Assembly (NCBI GenBank): GCA_030533135.1
Contig: JAUNJR010000004.1
Span: 1-37,288 of the forward strand
Origin: Coriobacteriales bacterium
GTDB lineage: Bacteria; Actinomycetota; Coriobacteriia; Coriobacteriales; Atopobiaceae
DNA length: 37,288 bases
Direction: 5' to 3'
Positions 6,062-13,934 of the stretch are shown here, piece after piece (positions within the stretch are counted from its first letter, which is position 1; every line of letters begins with the position of its first letter). The notes under the pieces are model-generated. The model was not told the origin of the DNA. It did not search any database and was given only the letters and a program-made list of their open reading frames with translations. Made by a program: the position numbers and the translations under genes.

Positions 6062-7825
6062 ATGAAGGTTTTGTACAACGATGGTCATGTTGCTGAGTGC
6101 CCCGAGGGCGAGGAGCTGCACGTTATTCGTCACAGTGCCGCCCACATCCTGGCACAGGCCATCAAGCGCCTGTATCCCGAGGCAGACTTTGCCTATGGTC
6201 CCGCAACCGAGAACGGCTTCTACTATGACGTGGACCTTCCCGAAGGCACCAAGATCAGCGAGGACGACTTCCCCGCGATCGAGGCCGAGATGAAGAAGAT
6301 CTGCAAGGAGAACCTGAAGTTCGAGACCTACGAGCTTCCGCGCGAGGAGGCCATCGCCCACATGCAGGAGCGGGGCGAGAAATACAAGGTCGAGCACATT
6401 GGCGACCTGGACGAGGACGCTCGCATCACCTTCTACAAGCAGGGTGAATATGTTGACATGTGCGTCGGCCCGCACCTTATGTACACCAAAGCCCTCAAGG
6501 CCTTCAAGCTCACCGGCGTCTCTGGCGCGTATTGGAAGAACGACGCCAACAACAAGATGCTCACCCGCATCAATGGCATCGCCTTTGGCTCTGGCGCCGA
6601 GCTTGACGCCTATCTGAAGCGTCTTGAGGAGGCCAAGAAGCGCGACCACCGTCGCATTGGCCAGGAGATGGAGCTCTTCATGATGGCAGACGAGGGCCCG
6701 GGCTTCCCGTTCTGGCTGCCCAACGGCATGCGCCTGAAGAACGCCCTCATGGACTACTGGCACGACATGCAGGACGCGTACGGCTATGACGAGGTCCAGA
6801 CGCCCATCATCCTGTCTCGCAAGCTTTGGGAGACCTCAGGCCATTGGGATCACTACAAGGAGAACATGTACACGACGCTCATTGACGAGGAGGATTACGC
6901 CGTCAAGCCGATGAACTGCCCCGGCGCCTGCCTCATCTTCAAGAGTCGTCCACGCTCCTATCGTGATCTTCCGTTGAAGCTTGCCGAGGCTGGTCTCGAC
7001 CATCGCCACGAGCTGCGCGGTGCCCTGCACGGCCTGTTCCGCGTGCGTTCCTTCACGCAGGATGACGCGCACCTGTTCGTGCGTCCCGACCAGATTACCG
7101 AGCTCGTCACCGAGACGGCGCATCTCATCACCTCCTACTATGAGCAGTTTGGCTTCCCGTATCACGTGGAGCTCTCCACGCGTCCGGACAACTCCATGGG
7201 TTCCGATGAGGACTGGGCACTTGCCGAGGCCGGCCTCAAGACGGCCCTCGAAACGATGGGTGTCGATTACATCCTGAATGAGGGAGATGGCGCGTTCTAC
7301 GGCCCCAAGATTGACTTCCACCTTGAGGATTGCCTTGGCAGGACGTGGCAGTGTGGCACCATCCAGCTTGACTTCCAGCTGCCTCACAACTTCCAGCTTG
7401 AATATGTGGGTGCCGACGGTGAGAAGCACCAGCCCATCATGATTCACCGTGCGGGATTCGGTAGCTTCGAGCGCTTCATCGGCATGCTTACCGAGCAGTA
7501 TGCGGGCAAGTTCCCGACGTGGCTCAGCCCCTGCCAGGTCAAGGTCCTACCGGTCTCCGAGAAGACGCGTGCCTACGCGTTGGAGATTGGCAAGAAGCTG
7601 CGTGAGGCGGGCATTCGCGTTGTGGTTGACGAGCGCGACGAGAAGATCGGCTACAAGATTCGCGAAGCCCGCGGCATCGATCGCGTTCCCTACATGCTCA
7701 TTCTGGGCGAGAAGGAGCGCGACGGTGGCTTCATCTCCGTCCGCGACCGTTCGAACGAGACCGTACCGCGTGAACTCGACGAGTTTATTGCCGACATCAC
7801 CGCAGAGATTGCCGAGCGCCGATAA
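6062..7825 (+). CDS. thrS: Threonyl-tRNA synthetase lacking most of the TGS domain
   Basis: 587 residues against about 640 in E. coli; the N-terminal TGS domain is reduced to about 20 residues. The editing domain is complete: HSAAH (His24, His28) and CVGPH (Cys134, His138). The class II core shows the zinc and tRNA/ATP residues in MNCPGACL, ALHGLFRVRSFTQDDAHLF and motif 3 MIHRAGFGSFERFIG. A C-terminal anticodon-binding domain follows (KVLPVSEK ... EKIGYKIREA). It charges tRNA-Thr in the cytoplasm. The ATG follows AAGGAG at good spacing. It is probably regulated by the leader peptide and attenuator upstream. It appears to be transcribed alone; 182 bp and a palindrome separate it from def. Confidence 0.97.
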   Translation: MKVLYNDGHVAECPEGEELHVIRHSAAHILAQAIKRLYPEADFAYGPATENGFYYDVDLPEGTKISEDDFPAIEAEMKKICKENLKFETYELPREEAIAHMQERGEKYKVEHIGDLDEDARITFYKQGEYVDMCVGPHLMYTKALKAFKLTGVSGAYWKNDANNKMLTRINGIAFGSGAELDAYLKRLEEAKKRDHRRIGQEMELFMMADEGPGFPFWLPNGMRLKNALMDYWHDMQDAYGYDEVQTPIILSRKLWETSGHWDHYKENMYTTLIDEEDYAVKPMNCPGACLIFKSRPRSYRDLPLKLAEAGLDHRHELRGALHGLFRVRSFTQDDAHLFVRPDQITELVTETAHLITSYYEQFGFPYHVELSTRPDNSMGSDEDWALAEAGLKTALETMGVDYILNEGDGAFYGPKIDFHLEDCLGRTWQCGTIQLDFQLPHNFQLEYVGADGEKHQPIMIHRAGFGSFERFIGMLTEQYAGKFPTWLSPCQVKVLPVSEKTRAYALEIGKKLREAGIRVVVDERDEKIGYKIREARGIDRVPYMLILGEKERDGGFISVRDRSNETVPRELDEFIADITAEIAERR

Positions 7826-7855
7826 GCGACTCAGTAGCGGAAGAACCAACGTCAC

Positions 7856-7892
7856 GAATTCCCCATTGGGACCTGTCCCCAATGGGGAATTC
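7856..7892. repeat. Long GC/AT palindrome between thrS and def
   Basis: GAATTCCCCATTGGG (7856-7870) pairs with CCCAATGGGGAATTC (7878-7892), a perfect 15-bp inverted repeat with a 7-nt loop. Fragments of the same words recur just downstream (TTCCCCGTTAGGGACAGG and AAGGGAATTGCC up to about 7925), which suggests a degenerate second unit. There is no T-run, so a repetitive extragenic element is as likely as a terminator. The rest of 7826-8007 holds no gene. Confidence 0.6.
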
Positions 7893-8007
7893 CCCGTTAG
7901 GGACAGGCTCTAAAGGGAATTGCCTTTGGAGACATTCTGCGCACGACGTACTCTCGGGTGGCGTGGGGTACCATAACAGAGCTGACCAACATGACAAGGA
8001 GAAACCC

Positions 8008-8550
8008 ATGGCAGAACTAATGGACGGCATCGTCATTGCCCCTGACGAGCGCCTTAAGACCGAATGTGCTCCGATTACCGAGATCACTGATGAGATTCGT
8101 GCGCTGGCTGAGCGCATGGCTGCTGATATGTATGCGACCGACGGATGCGGCATTGCCGCTCCGCAGGTTGGCGAGCTGGTACAAATGGTGGTTATCGACT
8201 GCAACTACATTGACCAGGACAATCGCAATCCGTACGTCCTCATTAACCCTGAGATTGTCGTGGCAGATGGCGAGGAGCATGAGCTGCCTGAGGGCTGCCT
8301 GTCCTTCCCGGGCATCACGGTGCGCGTGACCCGTCCTGGCCACGTTATCGTGCGTGCGCGCAACCTTGATGGCGACCTCATGCAGTACGAGGCCCGCGAC
8401 AACCTGATGGCCGTTTGCCTGCAGCACGAGATTGATCACCTGCATGGCGTTACCATGATCGACCACCTGACCCCAGCCAACCGCATGATTGCCTTGCGCA
8501 ACCTTGCGGAGGCCAAGGCGGCTGGCGCACGCCCTGGTGATACCGACTAA
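8008..8550 (+). CDS. def: Peptide deformylase
   Basis: 180 residues. It removes the formyl group from N-terminal fMet of nascent proteins. All three deformylase motifs are present: GCGIAAPQVG (motif 1), EGCLSFPG with the metal-binding Cys (motif 2) and QHEIDHLHG, the HEXXH metal site (motif 3). The ATG at 8008 sits behind AAGGAG (7996-8001); an upstream in-frame start at 7882 would read through the palindrome and is not favoured. It pairs functionally with fmt 53 bp downstream, the usual def-fmt arrangement. Confidence 0.96.
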   Translation: MAELMDGIVIAPDERLKTECAPITEITDEIRALAERMAADMYATDGCGIAAPQVGELVQMVVIDCNYIDQDNRNPYVLINPEIVVADGEEHELPEGCLSFPGITVRVTRPGHVIVRARNLDGDLMQYEARDNLMAVCLQHEIDHLHGVTMIDHLTPANRMIALRNLAEAKAAGARPGDTD

Positions 8551-8603
8551 GTAAGACCAGCCTCAGAGTGTTTTGCCGACCACACCCGTGGTAAGGAGCT
8601 GAC

Positions 8604-9518
8604 ATGCGCATTACGTTCATGGGAACGCCCGACTTCGCGGTGCCTTCGCTGCGTCTGCTTGCCGAGCGCTACGACGTGACGTTGGTGGTGACGCGGCCTG
8701 ATGCCGTTCGGTCGCGTGGTAAGCGGCTGGAACCCTCGCCGGTGAAGGTAGCGGCGCTCGAATTAGGCATCGAGGTTCTCGAGGCTACACGGGTGACTGA
8801 GGACGTGCTGGCTCGTGTGCGGGCGGCAGAGCCCGATGTCATTTGCGTGGTGGCCTACGGGTGCCTGTTGCCAAACGCGCTGCTCGAGATGCCACGTCTT
8901 GGTTGTGTGAACGTACACGGTTCGCTCTTGCCGCGCTGGCGTGGGGCCGCGCCCATTCAACGTGCGGTCTTGGAGGGCGACGAACGCGCGGGCGTCTCCA
9001 TCATGCGCCTGGTCCAGAAGATGGATGCGGGTGCCTACTGTCGCCAAGCCTCGGTTGAGGTGGGAGATAAGGGCTGCGCACAGATTATGGATGAGCTGTC
9101 TGAGCTTGGTGCGATGGAGCTCGTGAAGGCCTTGGACGAGCTCGAGTCTGGAACCGTCGTGTGGACGGAGCAGGACGAGTCTCAGGTAACCTATGCCGCG
9201 AAGGTCGAGAAGGCGGAGATGTGCCTTTCTCCAGAGGACTCCACCTTGGTCAACCTGCGTAGAGTCCGCGCGTCGACAGATGCGGCGCCTGCACGTCTGA
9301 TCGTCGCTGGCAAGGGCGTGCGCGCTCTTGAGGCCCGTACTTCTGATGAACCCGTCGCCACTGCTTCGGTGCTGGTACGCCGTGGCCATGTGTTTGTAGG
9401 CTGCGCAGATGGCACGCTGGAGCTCGTGAGCGTGAAGCCTGACGGAAAGCGGGCTATGGAGGCCTCCGCATGGGCTGCGGGCCTCCGTGGTGCCGATATC
9501 ACGTGGTCAAGGGCATAG
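8604..9518 (+). CDS. fmt: Methionyl-tRNA formyltransferase
   Basis: 304 residues. It transfers the formyl group of 10-formyl-THF to Met-tRNAi. The N-terminal domain opens with RITFMGTPDFAVPSL and carries the catalytic segment VNVHGSLLPRWRGAAPIQRA (Asn, His) followed by GVSIMRLVQKMDAGA. A C-terminal OB-fold-like domain begins near residue 205. It draws on the C1 pool made by the folate cluster at the start of the window. The GTG of rsmB begins 3 nt after its stop, so the two are one operon. Confidence 0.96.
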   Translation: MRITFMGTPDFAVPSLRLLAERYDVTLVVTRPDAVRSRGKRLEPSPVKVAALELGIEVLEATRVTEDVLARVRAAEPDVICVVAYGCLLPNALLEMPRLGCVNVHGSLLPRWRGAAPIQRAVLEGDERAGVSIMRLVQKMDAGAYCRQASVEVGDKGCAQIMDELSELGAMELVKALDELESGTVVWTEQDESQVTYAAKVEKAEMCLSPEDSTLVNLRRVRASTDAAPARLIVAGKGVRALEARTSDEPVATASVLVRRGHVFVGCADGTLELVSVKPDGKRAMEASAWAAGLRGADITWSRA

Positions 9519-9521
9519 GCC

Positions 9522-10883
9522 GTGGCAAAGCTCTCTGAAGCGCGTCGGGTTGCGCTGGCAGTTCTGTCTGAGCGGCGACGCCGTAATGGCCGTGTGCGCG
9601 ACCTGCTGAGGACGTCAGATGCCATGGCGGCTCTCGACGCGCGAGACCGGAGCCTCGCCTCGAGGCTGGCGCTCGGAACCGTATCGGCTCAAGGGGTGCT
9701 CGATGAGGTACTGGCTGCCTATGTGCGCCGTCCATCCTCCTTAGAGCCGCGCGTGCGAGACGCACTGCGACTCGCATCCTTTGAGGCGCTCTATCTGGAA
9801 ACGCCTGATTCAGTGGTGGTGAGCCAGGGCGTTGAGCTTGTGCGCTCCGTCGTCCCAAGGGCTTCGGGCATGGCAAATGCCGTGTTGCGCAAGGTGGTGT
9901 CGCAAGAGCGGCCAAAGGTAAAGGAGGCGCGAGAAGCCGTATCCTCCGGCACGAGCACGCTTGCCGATTTAACCCTCGTTTCGGGATTGCCTGCTTGGCT
10001 GCTCCAGCACATTGTGGAGACGCGTGGTCTCCAGGTGGCTTGTCAAATGGCCTTGGCACAACTTGAGCCTGCGCCAGTCTATGTGGCATCCAACCGAGCC
10101 AAACTGAGTGATGAAGACGCCGAAAGGCTTCTTGAGGAGGCTGGTCTCTCACCTCAGCCAACGATGCTCCCCGGATCATGGGTTCTGGAGACGCCGGCTG
10201 GTCTTGCAACCGCAGGGCTTGTGCAAGACACCCGTGTCGTGGTCTCAGATTTGGCGGCTCAACAGGTTGCGAACATGACGGCTCCTAGTAACGGTGAGCG
10301 CCTGTTGGAGATTGGCCAAGGGAGAGGCACAAAAACAATTCTGCTGGAAAATGCCGCGCAGCTCGCGGGTGGGTTCGCGTATATCGCTGCGGTCGATTCG
10401 GAAGCGTTCAAGGTACGTGTGGCGACCCACCGCATGGAATCCGCGGGGCTTTCCGCTCATGTATCCTGTCATGTGCTAGACGCGCGAACGCTTGGAGGCC
10501 AGAAGCTTCCCAAATCGCTTGAGGGACCTTTTGACCTCGTGTTTATTGACGCACCGTGCTCGGGAACGGGAACCATGCGTCGTCATCCCGAGATTCCATG
10601 GTCGCTGTCTCCCGATGCGCTTACGGGCGAGGGGTCACTCAGTGAGCTACAGCTTCAAATTCTGACGGCTGCAGCAACGCGTGTTGCTGCAGGAGGCCGA
10701 CTGGCCTATGCCACCTGCTCCGTCTTGCCCGAGGAGAACGAGCAGGTTATCGAAGCGTTCTTGGCAACTGACAGTGGCGCGCGCTTTGCTCGCTCAGAGA
10801 TGCTGCAGACGATTCCCCAGATAGGGTCGTGCGACGGTCACTTCTGTTGCGTATTGCGTTGCGCCACGTATCCTGAACGATAG
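9522..10883 (+). CDS. rsmB: 16S rRNA m5C methyltransferase RsmB (Sun family)
   Basis: 453 residues. An N-terminal NusB-like RNA-binding domain (about 1-135, with SVVPRASGMANAVLRK) precedes an NSUN-type methyltransferase domain. The catalytic cysteines are in DAPCSGTGTMRRHP (motif IV) and YATCSVLPEENEQV (motif VI). It should methylate C967 of 16S rRNA. The SAM-binding motif I reads LLEIGQGRGTKT where most RsmB proteins have a DxCAAPGGKT-like sequence, an unusual variant. The start is GTG, chosen because it gives the full N-terminus and follows fmt by 3 nt. The convergent fmdB-like gene ends 28 bp beyond. Confidence 0.92.
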   Translation: MAKLSEARRVALAVLSERRRRNGRVRDLLRTSDAMAALDARDRSLASRLALGTVSAQGVLDEVLAAYVRRPSSLEPRVRDALRLASFEALYLETPDSVVVSQGVELVRSVVPRASGMANAVLRKVVSQERPKVKEAREAVSSGTSTLADLTLVSGLPAWLLQHIVETRGLQVACQMALAQLEPAPVYVASNRAKLSDEDAERLLEEAGLSPQPTMLPGSWVLETPAGLATAGLVQDTRVVVSDLAAQQVANMTAPSNGERLLEIGQGRGTKTILLENAAQLAGGFAYIAAVDSEAFKVRVATHRMESAGLSAHVSCHVLDARTLGGQKLPKSLEGPFDLVFIDAPCSGTGTMRRHPEIPWSLSPDALTGEGSLSELQLQILTAAATRVAAGGRLAYATCSVLPEENEQVIEAFLATDSGARFARSEMLQTIPQIGSCDGHFCCVLRCATYPER

Positions 10884-10911
10884 GGAAGGGCTTGCGTAAT
10901 CGAGCAGCTCT

Positions 10912-11136
10912 CTAGTCCTTGTGGGGACAATCGTCGCAAGAGGGGCCGACCTTGACCGTCTTGCGACGGTCAGTGTTATAGAACCCCGTTCCCTCAAAAT
11001 GGATGCCCGACGTGGTAAAGACGCGCTCGGCATGCGCGCCACACGAGGGGCAAGACACCTCGGGACGCTCGCTCATGGGATGCTCAACCTCAAAAACAGT
11101 GCCACATGAGGTGCACTTGTAGTCATAACGAGCCAT
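10912..11136 (-). CDS. FmdB-type zinc ribbon protein
   Basis: 74 residues. It begins MARYDYKCTSCG, with a CxxC pair (Cys8, Cys11) and a second pair in VSCPSCGAH (Cys29, Cys32), the FmdB/CxxC_CxxC_SSSS pattern. A GIHFEGTGFYNTD segment typical of the family follows, and a last pair CDDCPHKD. These proteins are small putative regulators of unknown target. The start ATG has GGAGG 8 nt upstream (complement of 11145-11149); a longer frame exists upstream but lacks family similarity. It is convergent with rsmB and divergent from the HAD gene. Confidence 0.88.
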   Translation of the reverse strand: MARYDYKCTSCGTVFEVEHPMSERPEVSCPSCGAHAERVFTTSGIHFEGTGFYNTDRRKTVKVGPSCDDCPHKD

Positions 11137-11162
11137 CAGACAATCCTCCGAACCAAACGCAA

Positions 11163-11189
11163 TCTTTCGCAGCCCTTTACTGCGAAAGA
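11163..11189. promoter_or_regulatory. 27-bp palindrome between divergent fmdB-like and HAD genes
   Basis: TCTTTCGCAG and CTGCGAAAGA are perfect 10-bp inverted arms around a 7-bp centre (CCCTTTA). The site lies 27 bp upstream of the fmdB-like ATG and 84 bp upstream of the HAD ATG, a position suited to an operator or to a hairpin in the fmdB leader. Confidence 0.5.
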
Positions 11190-11231
11190 CACTGTACCCA
11201 ACTTCTCTGCAAATATCCATGACCTTCATGC

Positions 11232-11240
11232 TGGTATCAT
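11232..11240 (+). promoter_or_regulatory. Extended -10 promoter candidate for the HAD gene
   Basis: TGG-TATCAT matches an extended -10 (TGn-TATAAT with one mismatch), 33 bp before the HAD start. No -35 hexamer is evident. Confidence 0.45.
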
Positions 11241-11272
11241 CAGGTGCGCATTGCTTTATCAAAGGAGGATCC

Positions 11273-11959
11273 ATGCCTATCGCCGGCGCCATCTTTGACT
11301 TTGACGGGACCATCGTCGACTCAATGCCCATGTGGGAGCGGGTGCCCATGGAGTTGGTCGCCCGTCACGGGAAGGTCCTGACGCACGAGACGTTTATGCA
11401 GATCGAATCTCTGAGCGCCAACGAGAAGTGCGACTGGTTTCACGAGCATCTTGGTGCGGGGGAAAGTGGTGAGGCCCTCTTCAAAGAGCAGCGCGAAATG
11501 GTGCGCCATGAATACGAGACTTCCATTCAGGCGTTTCCGCGCGTGCACGAGTTTTTGCAAAGCCTGGCGGATGCGGGGATTCCCATGGTGATCGCCTCTT
11601 CGACTCCCGTCGAAGACATCCGTCTTGGCCTGCGCGCACAGGGACTTGAACACTATTTCCAAGACATCATCTTTGCTGCCGACATCGGGCGTGGCAAAGA
11701 GTTTCCCGACGTCTATCTCTATGCACAGAAGTGCCTGGGAACCCCTCTTGAGGCCACGTGGGTCTTTGAGGACGCCCCCTTTGGAGTGCGGACGGCACAT
11801 GAGGCCGGCTTTCCCGTGGTTGCTGTGCTCAACGACCACGACGGGCGTGACGAGGCGTTCCTCCGAGAGAACAGTGACATCTTGGCGCATGGGTATGAGG
11901 AGCTGTCGCTTGCGCTCATCGAAGACTATGCAAAGAAGCCAGCACAAGGCGATGTTTGA
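11273..11959 (+). CDS. HAD-superfamily hydrolase, beta-phosphoglucomutase-like
   Basis: 228 residues. All HAD motifs are visible: FDFDGTIVDS (motif I, nucleophile and acid Asp), ASSTP (motif II), the lysine in GRGKEFPD (motif III) and FEDAPFGVRTA (motif IV). The helical cap between motifs I and II is of the subfamily I phosphoglucomutase/phosphatase type. The likely reaction is dephosphorylation of a small phosphorylated metabolite; the substrate is not readable. AAAGGAGG 4 nt before ATG 11273 fixes the start. The next gene, thiamine pyrophosphokinase, is in the same frame and separated from this one by only a TGA and nine codons, so a link to thiamine phosphate metabolism is possible but unproven. 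Confidence 0.88.
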   Translation: MPIAGAIFDFDGTIVDSMPMWERVPMELVARHGKVLTHETFMQIESLSANEKCDWFHEHLGAGESGEALFKEQREMVRHEYETSIQAFPRVHEFLQSLADAGIPMVIASSTPVEDIRLGLRAQGLEHYFQDIIFAADIGRGKEFPDVYLYAQKCLGTPLEATWVFEDAPFGVRTAHEAGFPVVAVLNDHDGRDEAFLRENSDILAHGYEELSLALIEDYAKKPAQGDV

Positions 11960-11986
11960 AGAGATCGGACGCTCAGGGCACTCATA

Positions 11987-12634
11987 GTGGACGGATCGCC
12001 CGAGCCAAGCTCCGTGGAGCTCGTGCGGCGTCTGGCGGGGGAGAACGACTACCTCGTGGCCGCCGATCGAGGTGCCGAGATGCTGTACGCGGCTGGTGTT
12101 GAGCCCGATGTGTTTTGCGGGGATGCCGATTCCGTCTCTCCCGAAGTGGCTGCGTGGGCACACGCTTCGGCACGCACGGACATCCGCTTTCCGTCAGAGA
12201 AGTACGCCACGGATCTGGCGCTTGCCATTGACTGTGCGCGCCATGAGGCGGCTCGGCGTGGAGCTCAGCTTCAGTTGACGATGACATGCGCGTCAGGTGG
12301 ACGTCCTGATCACGTGCTGGCCGTGCTTGGCCAACTTGCAGCCTCCGCTGATGCGAAGGCGCGCATCGTGGAGGATTCCTACGAATGTCGGGTACTTTCG
12401 CCTTGCGGCGCGAGCAGCTGGATGGTTGGCGATGAGGAGGGTGCTCTGGGGGCGACGCTCTCTGCCATCGCACTGCGTCCTGATACGGTCATCTCGGAGC
12501 GCGGCCTCAAGTGGGAGCTGGATCACCGGCGCATGGAGCTCCTGGGCGATCTTGGCATCTCTAATGTCGTTATGGAGCCGTCTGCTGAGGTTGTCTGCCA
12601 TGACGGAGTCCTGGCCGTCTTTCTGGTGAGGTAG
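11987..12634 (+). CDS. thiN: Thiamine pyrophosphokinase
   Basis: 215 residues from a GTG start. It makes thiamine diphosphate from thiamine and ATP. Motifs match the family: AADRGAEML, VFCGDADSV (metal-binding Asp residues), GGRPDHVLAVL and ISERGLKWEL. The conserved first strand of the family (a hydrophobic run before the Gly-Ser-Pro loop) is encoded as ALIVDGSP, but its first three residues lie upstream of the GTG and the frame there runs straight back to the TGA of the HAD gene with no ATG, GTG or TTG. AGGG at 11975-11978 is the best ribosome binding site. The true start is therefore uncertain. Confidence 0.85.
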   Translation: MDGSPEPSSVELVRRLAGENDYLVAADRGAEMLYAAGVEPDVFCGDADSVSPEVAAWAHASARTDIRFPSEKYATDLALAIDCARHEAARRGAQLQLTMTCASGGRPDHVLAVLGQLAASADAKARIVEDSYECRVLSPCGASSWMVGDEEGALGATLSAIALRPDTVISERGLKWELDHRRMELLGDLGISNVVMEPSAEVVCHDGVLAVFLVR

Positions 12635-12704
12635 GGCTCTCGTCTCCATGGGCTCGCCACAGCTCCGCTGAGTTAAGGGATAACCATCCATTGCCTTGCT
12701 AAGC

Positions 12705-12726
12705 AAAAGGGCCCCCGAAGGGGCCC
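12705..12726 (-). terminator. Intrinsic terminator of rpmB
   Basis: Read on the minus strand, GGGCCCC-TTCG-GGGGCCC is followed by TTTT: a strong 7-bp GC stem with the stable TTCG tetraloop, 29 bp beyond the rpmB stop. It may also act on thiN transcripts arriving from the other side. No other gene lies in 12635-12754. Confidence 0.85.
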
Positions 12727-12754
12727 AGGCGCAACACGTTGATTGCAGCTCCCA

Positions 12755-12943
12755 CTATGAACGAGCGAGGTTACCCTTCTTGAGGCAACGGGTGCACACG
12801 TTCATCTTCTTGGCATGACCCTCCTGCACGATGGTGACGCGCTGGATGTTGGGCTTGAACTTACGGTTGACCGTGCGGTGGGAGTGGCTGATGGAACGGC
12901 CGGCAACGGCGTGCTTGCCGCAGATTTCACAAACCTTAGACAT
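12755..12943 (-). CDS. rpmB: Ribosomal protein L28, zinc-binding type
   Basis: 62 residues, a complete bL28. It begins MSKVCEICGKHAVAGRSISH and ends VCTRCLKKGNLARS. The CxxC pairs (Cys5/Cys8 and Cys50/Cys53) mark the zinc-containing form. It is part of the large ribosomal subunit. The gene is alone on its strand with its own promoter and terminator. Its leader contains GCGGGC/GCCCGC repeats (about 12962-12980) that fold into a hairpin just upstream of the ribosome binding site (GGAGG, complement of 12953-12957), possibly for feedback control. Confidence 0.96.
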   Translation of the reverse strand: MSKVCEICGKHAVAGRSISHSHRTVNRKFKPNIQRVTIVQEGHAKKMNVCTRCLKKGNLARS

Positions 12944-12999
12944 GACTCAGACCTCCATAGGGCGGGCGGGACTCGCCCGCAATTTCTACAAGCTGTACG

Positions 13000-13027
13000 A
13001 ATATATCACAGCGTCACCAGCTTGCAA
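13000..13027 (-). promoter_or_regulatory. rpmB promoter
   Basis: On the minus strand, TTGCAA (13022-13027) and TATATT (13000-13005) are separated by 16 bp, a near-consensus pair. Transcription would start near 12993, about 50 nt before rpmB. Confidence 0.6.
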
Positions 13028-13156
13028 GCGCAAACCACGACTTCTTGTGGTGGGTTTGTGGCGTAACCCACAGGTCTTGTGGTCAGAGGCGCCTCAGAGG
13101 CCTTTATTTGCTGTCTGGTCGCTCCCTCACAATCAGTATAAAACGAGGAGGGGGAC

Positions 13157-13771
13157 ATGATGAGACGTGTACAGCAGTGGATTTCTGGGATATGGGAGAG
13201 CCCCGTGCGTCTGGCATCGGTGTTGGTATTAATCGTGCGTGCGGCCTGCATCTTCATGCTTCCAGCGCTTTTGGTTGACGCCCTGTGGTTTGGTGTGGTC
13301 GAGCAGGGTATTCACTCCGCGGTTCCTGGCATCGTTCAGGCGCAGACGCTGGCCGAGTATGAGCGCCACATGAGCACAGACGAGAGGCAGCTTGTCGAAG
13401 ACAGCTACTCTGACCCGAACGCGTATGGCGTCAGGACCTTTGTGGGGAATCCGTCACAACTGGAGCTCTTCTCACCGCTGTCTCGCCTCCTGTCCCGGGC
13501 AGCTGCTGGACACGACGGCGACTCGTCATGGCATGGGGTTGGTCACGTCCGCGAGGAGTACGAGGCCATGGGTCTTGATCTCAAGGCCCTGCAGTCTGCC
13601 TCCATCCTTCGCTCCATCCGAAACATTGCCTCAAACGTCACGGCCATAGCACTCACAACCGCCATATACCACTGGCTCTTGGCTACAGACACGCCGTGCG
13701 GACAGCGTGCCTACCGTGTAACAAGGGGAGAACCCAGAGCGGCAGACTCCTACGATCGGCCTGCGGCATAG
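13157..13771 (+). CDS. Unknown membrane protein with two TM segments
   Basis: 204 residues; family not recognised. A basic N-terminus is followed by a long hydrophobic segment (about 20-48). A polar, acidic middle region (about 60-150, with LAEYERHMSTDERQLVED and SSWHGVGHVREEYEAMGLDL) would be outside the membrane. A second hydrophobic segment (about 157-178) and a basic tail follow. AGGAGGGGG lies directly upstream of two adjacent ATGs (13157 and 13160), a strong ribosome binding site that supports translation. It stands alone between rpmB (divergent) and the Asp23 operon. A hairpin GTGGGTT/AACCCAC (13050-13071) lies upstream. No enzymatic motif was seen. Confidence 0.65.
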   Translation: MMRRVQQWISGIWESPVRLASVLVLIVRAACIFMLPALLVDALWFGVVEQGIHSAVPGIVQAQTLAEYERHMSTDERQLVEDSYSDPNAYGVRTFVGNPSQLELFSPLSRLLSRAAAGHDGDSSWHGVGHVREEYEAMGLDLKALQSASILRSIRNIASNVTAIALTTAIYHWLLATDTPCGQRAYRVTRGEPRAADSYDRPAA

Positions 13772-13840
13772 GTGACGGTTTCATAGCCTTCGGCATGGTA
13801 GAGCCTGGCAGCTCCTCTCGCGTTCGATGTTGCGCTACTG

Positions 13841-13871
13841 GAGCCCGCTGGGCTCAGTGCCACCAGCACTG
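13841..13871 (+). other. Adjacent hairpins in the 13772-14023 gap
   Basis: GAGCCC-GCT-GGGCTC (13841-13855) abuts CAGTGC-CACCA-GCACTG (13855-13871). They could fold as two stacked hairpins downstream of the unknown membrane gene. No T-run follows, so a factor-independent terminator is doubtful. Apart from the promoter below, I see nothing else in this gap. Confidence 0.35.
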
Positions 13872-13934
13872 CTCCAATGGGGTGAATAAGTGCGGAGTGT
13901 ATGGGGTTCCCAGGCCAAGATGGGTTGAGTTTCA

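Noticed and set aside
13000-13200. TATAAA at 13137-13142 as promoter of the unknown membrane gene
   Set aside because: Transcription would start within the ribosome binding site, leaving it incomplete.
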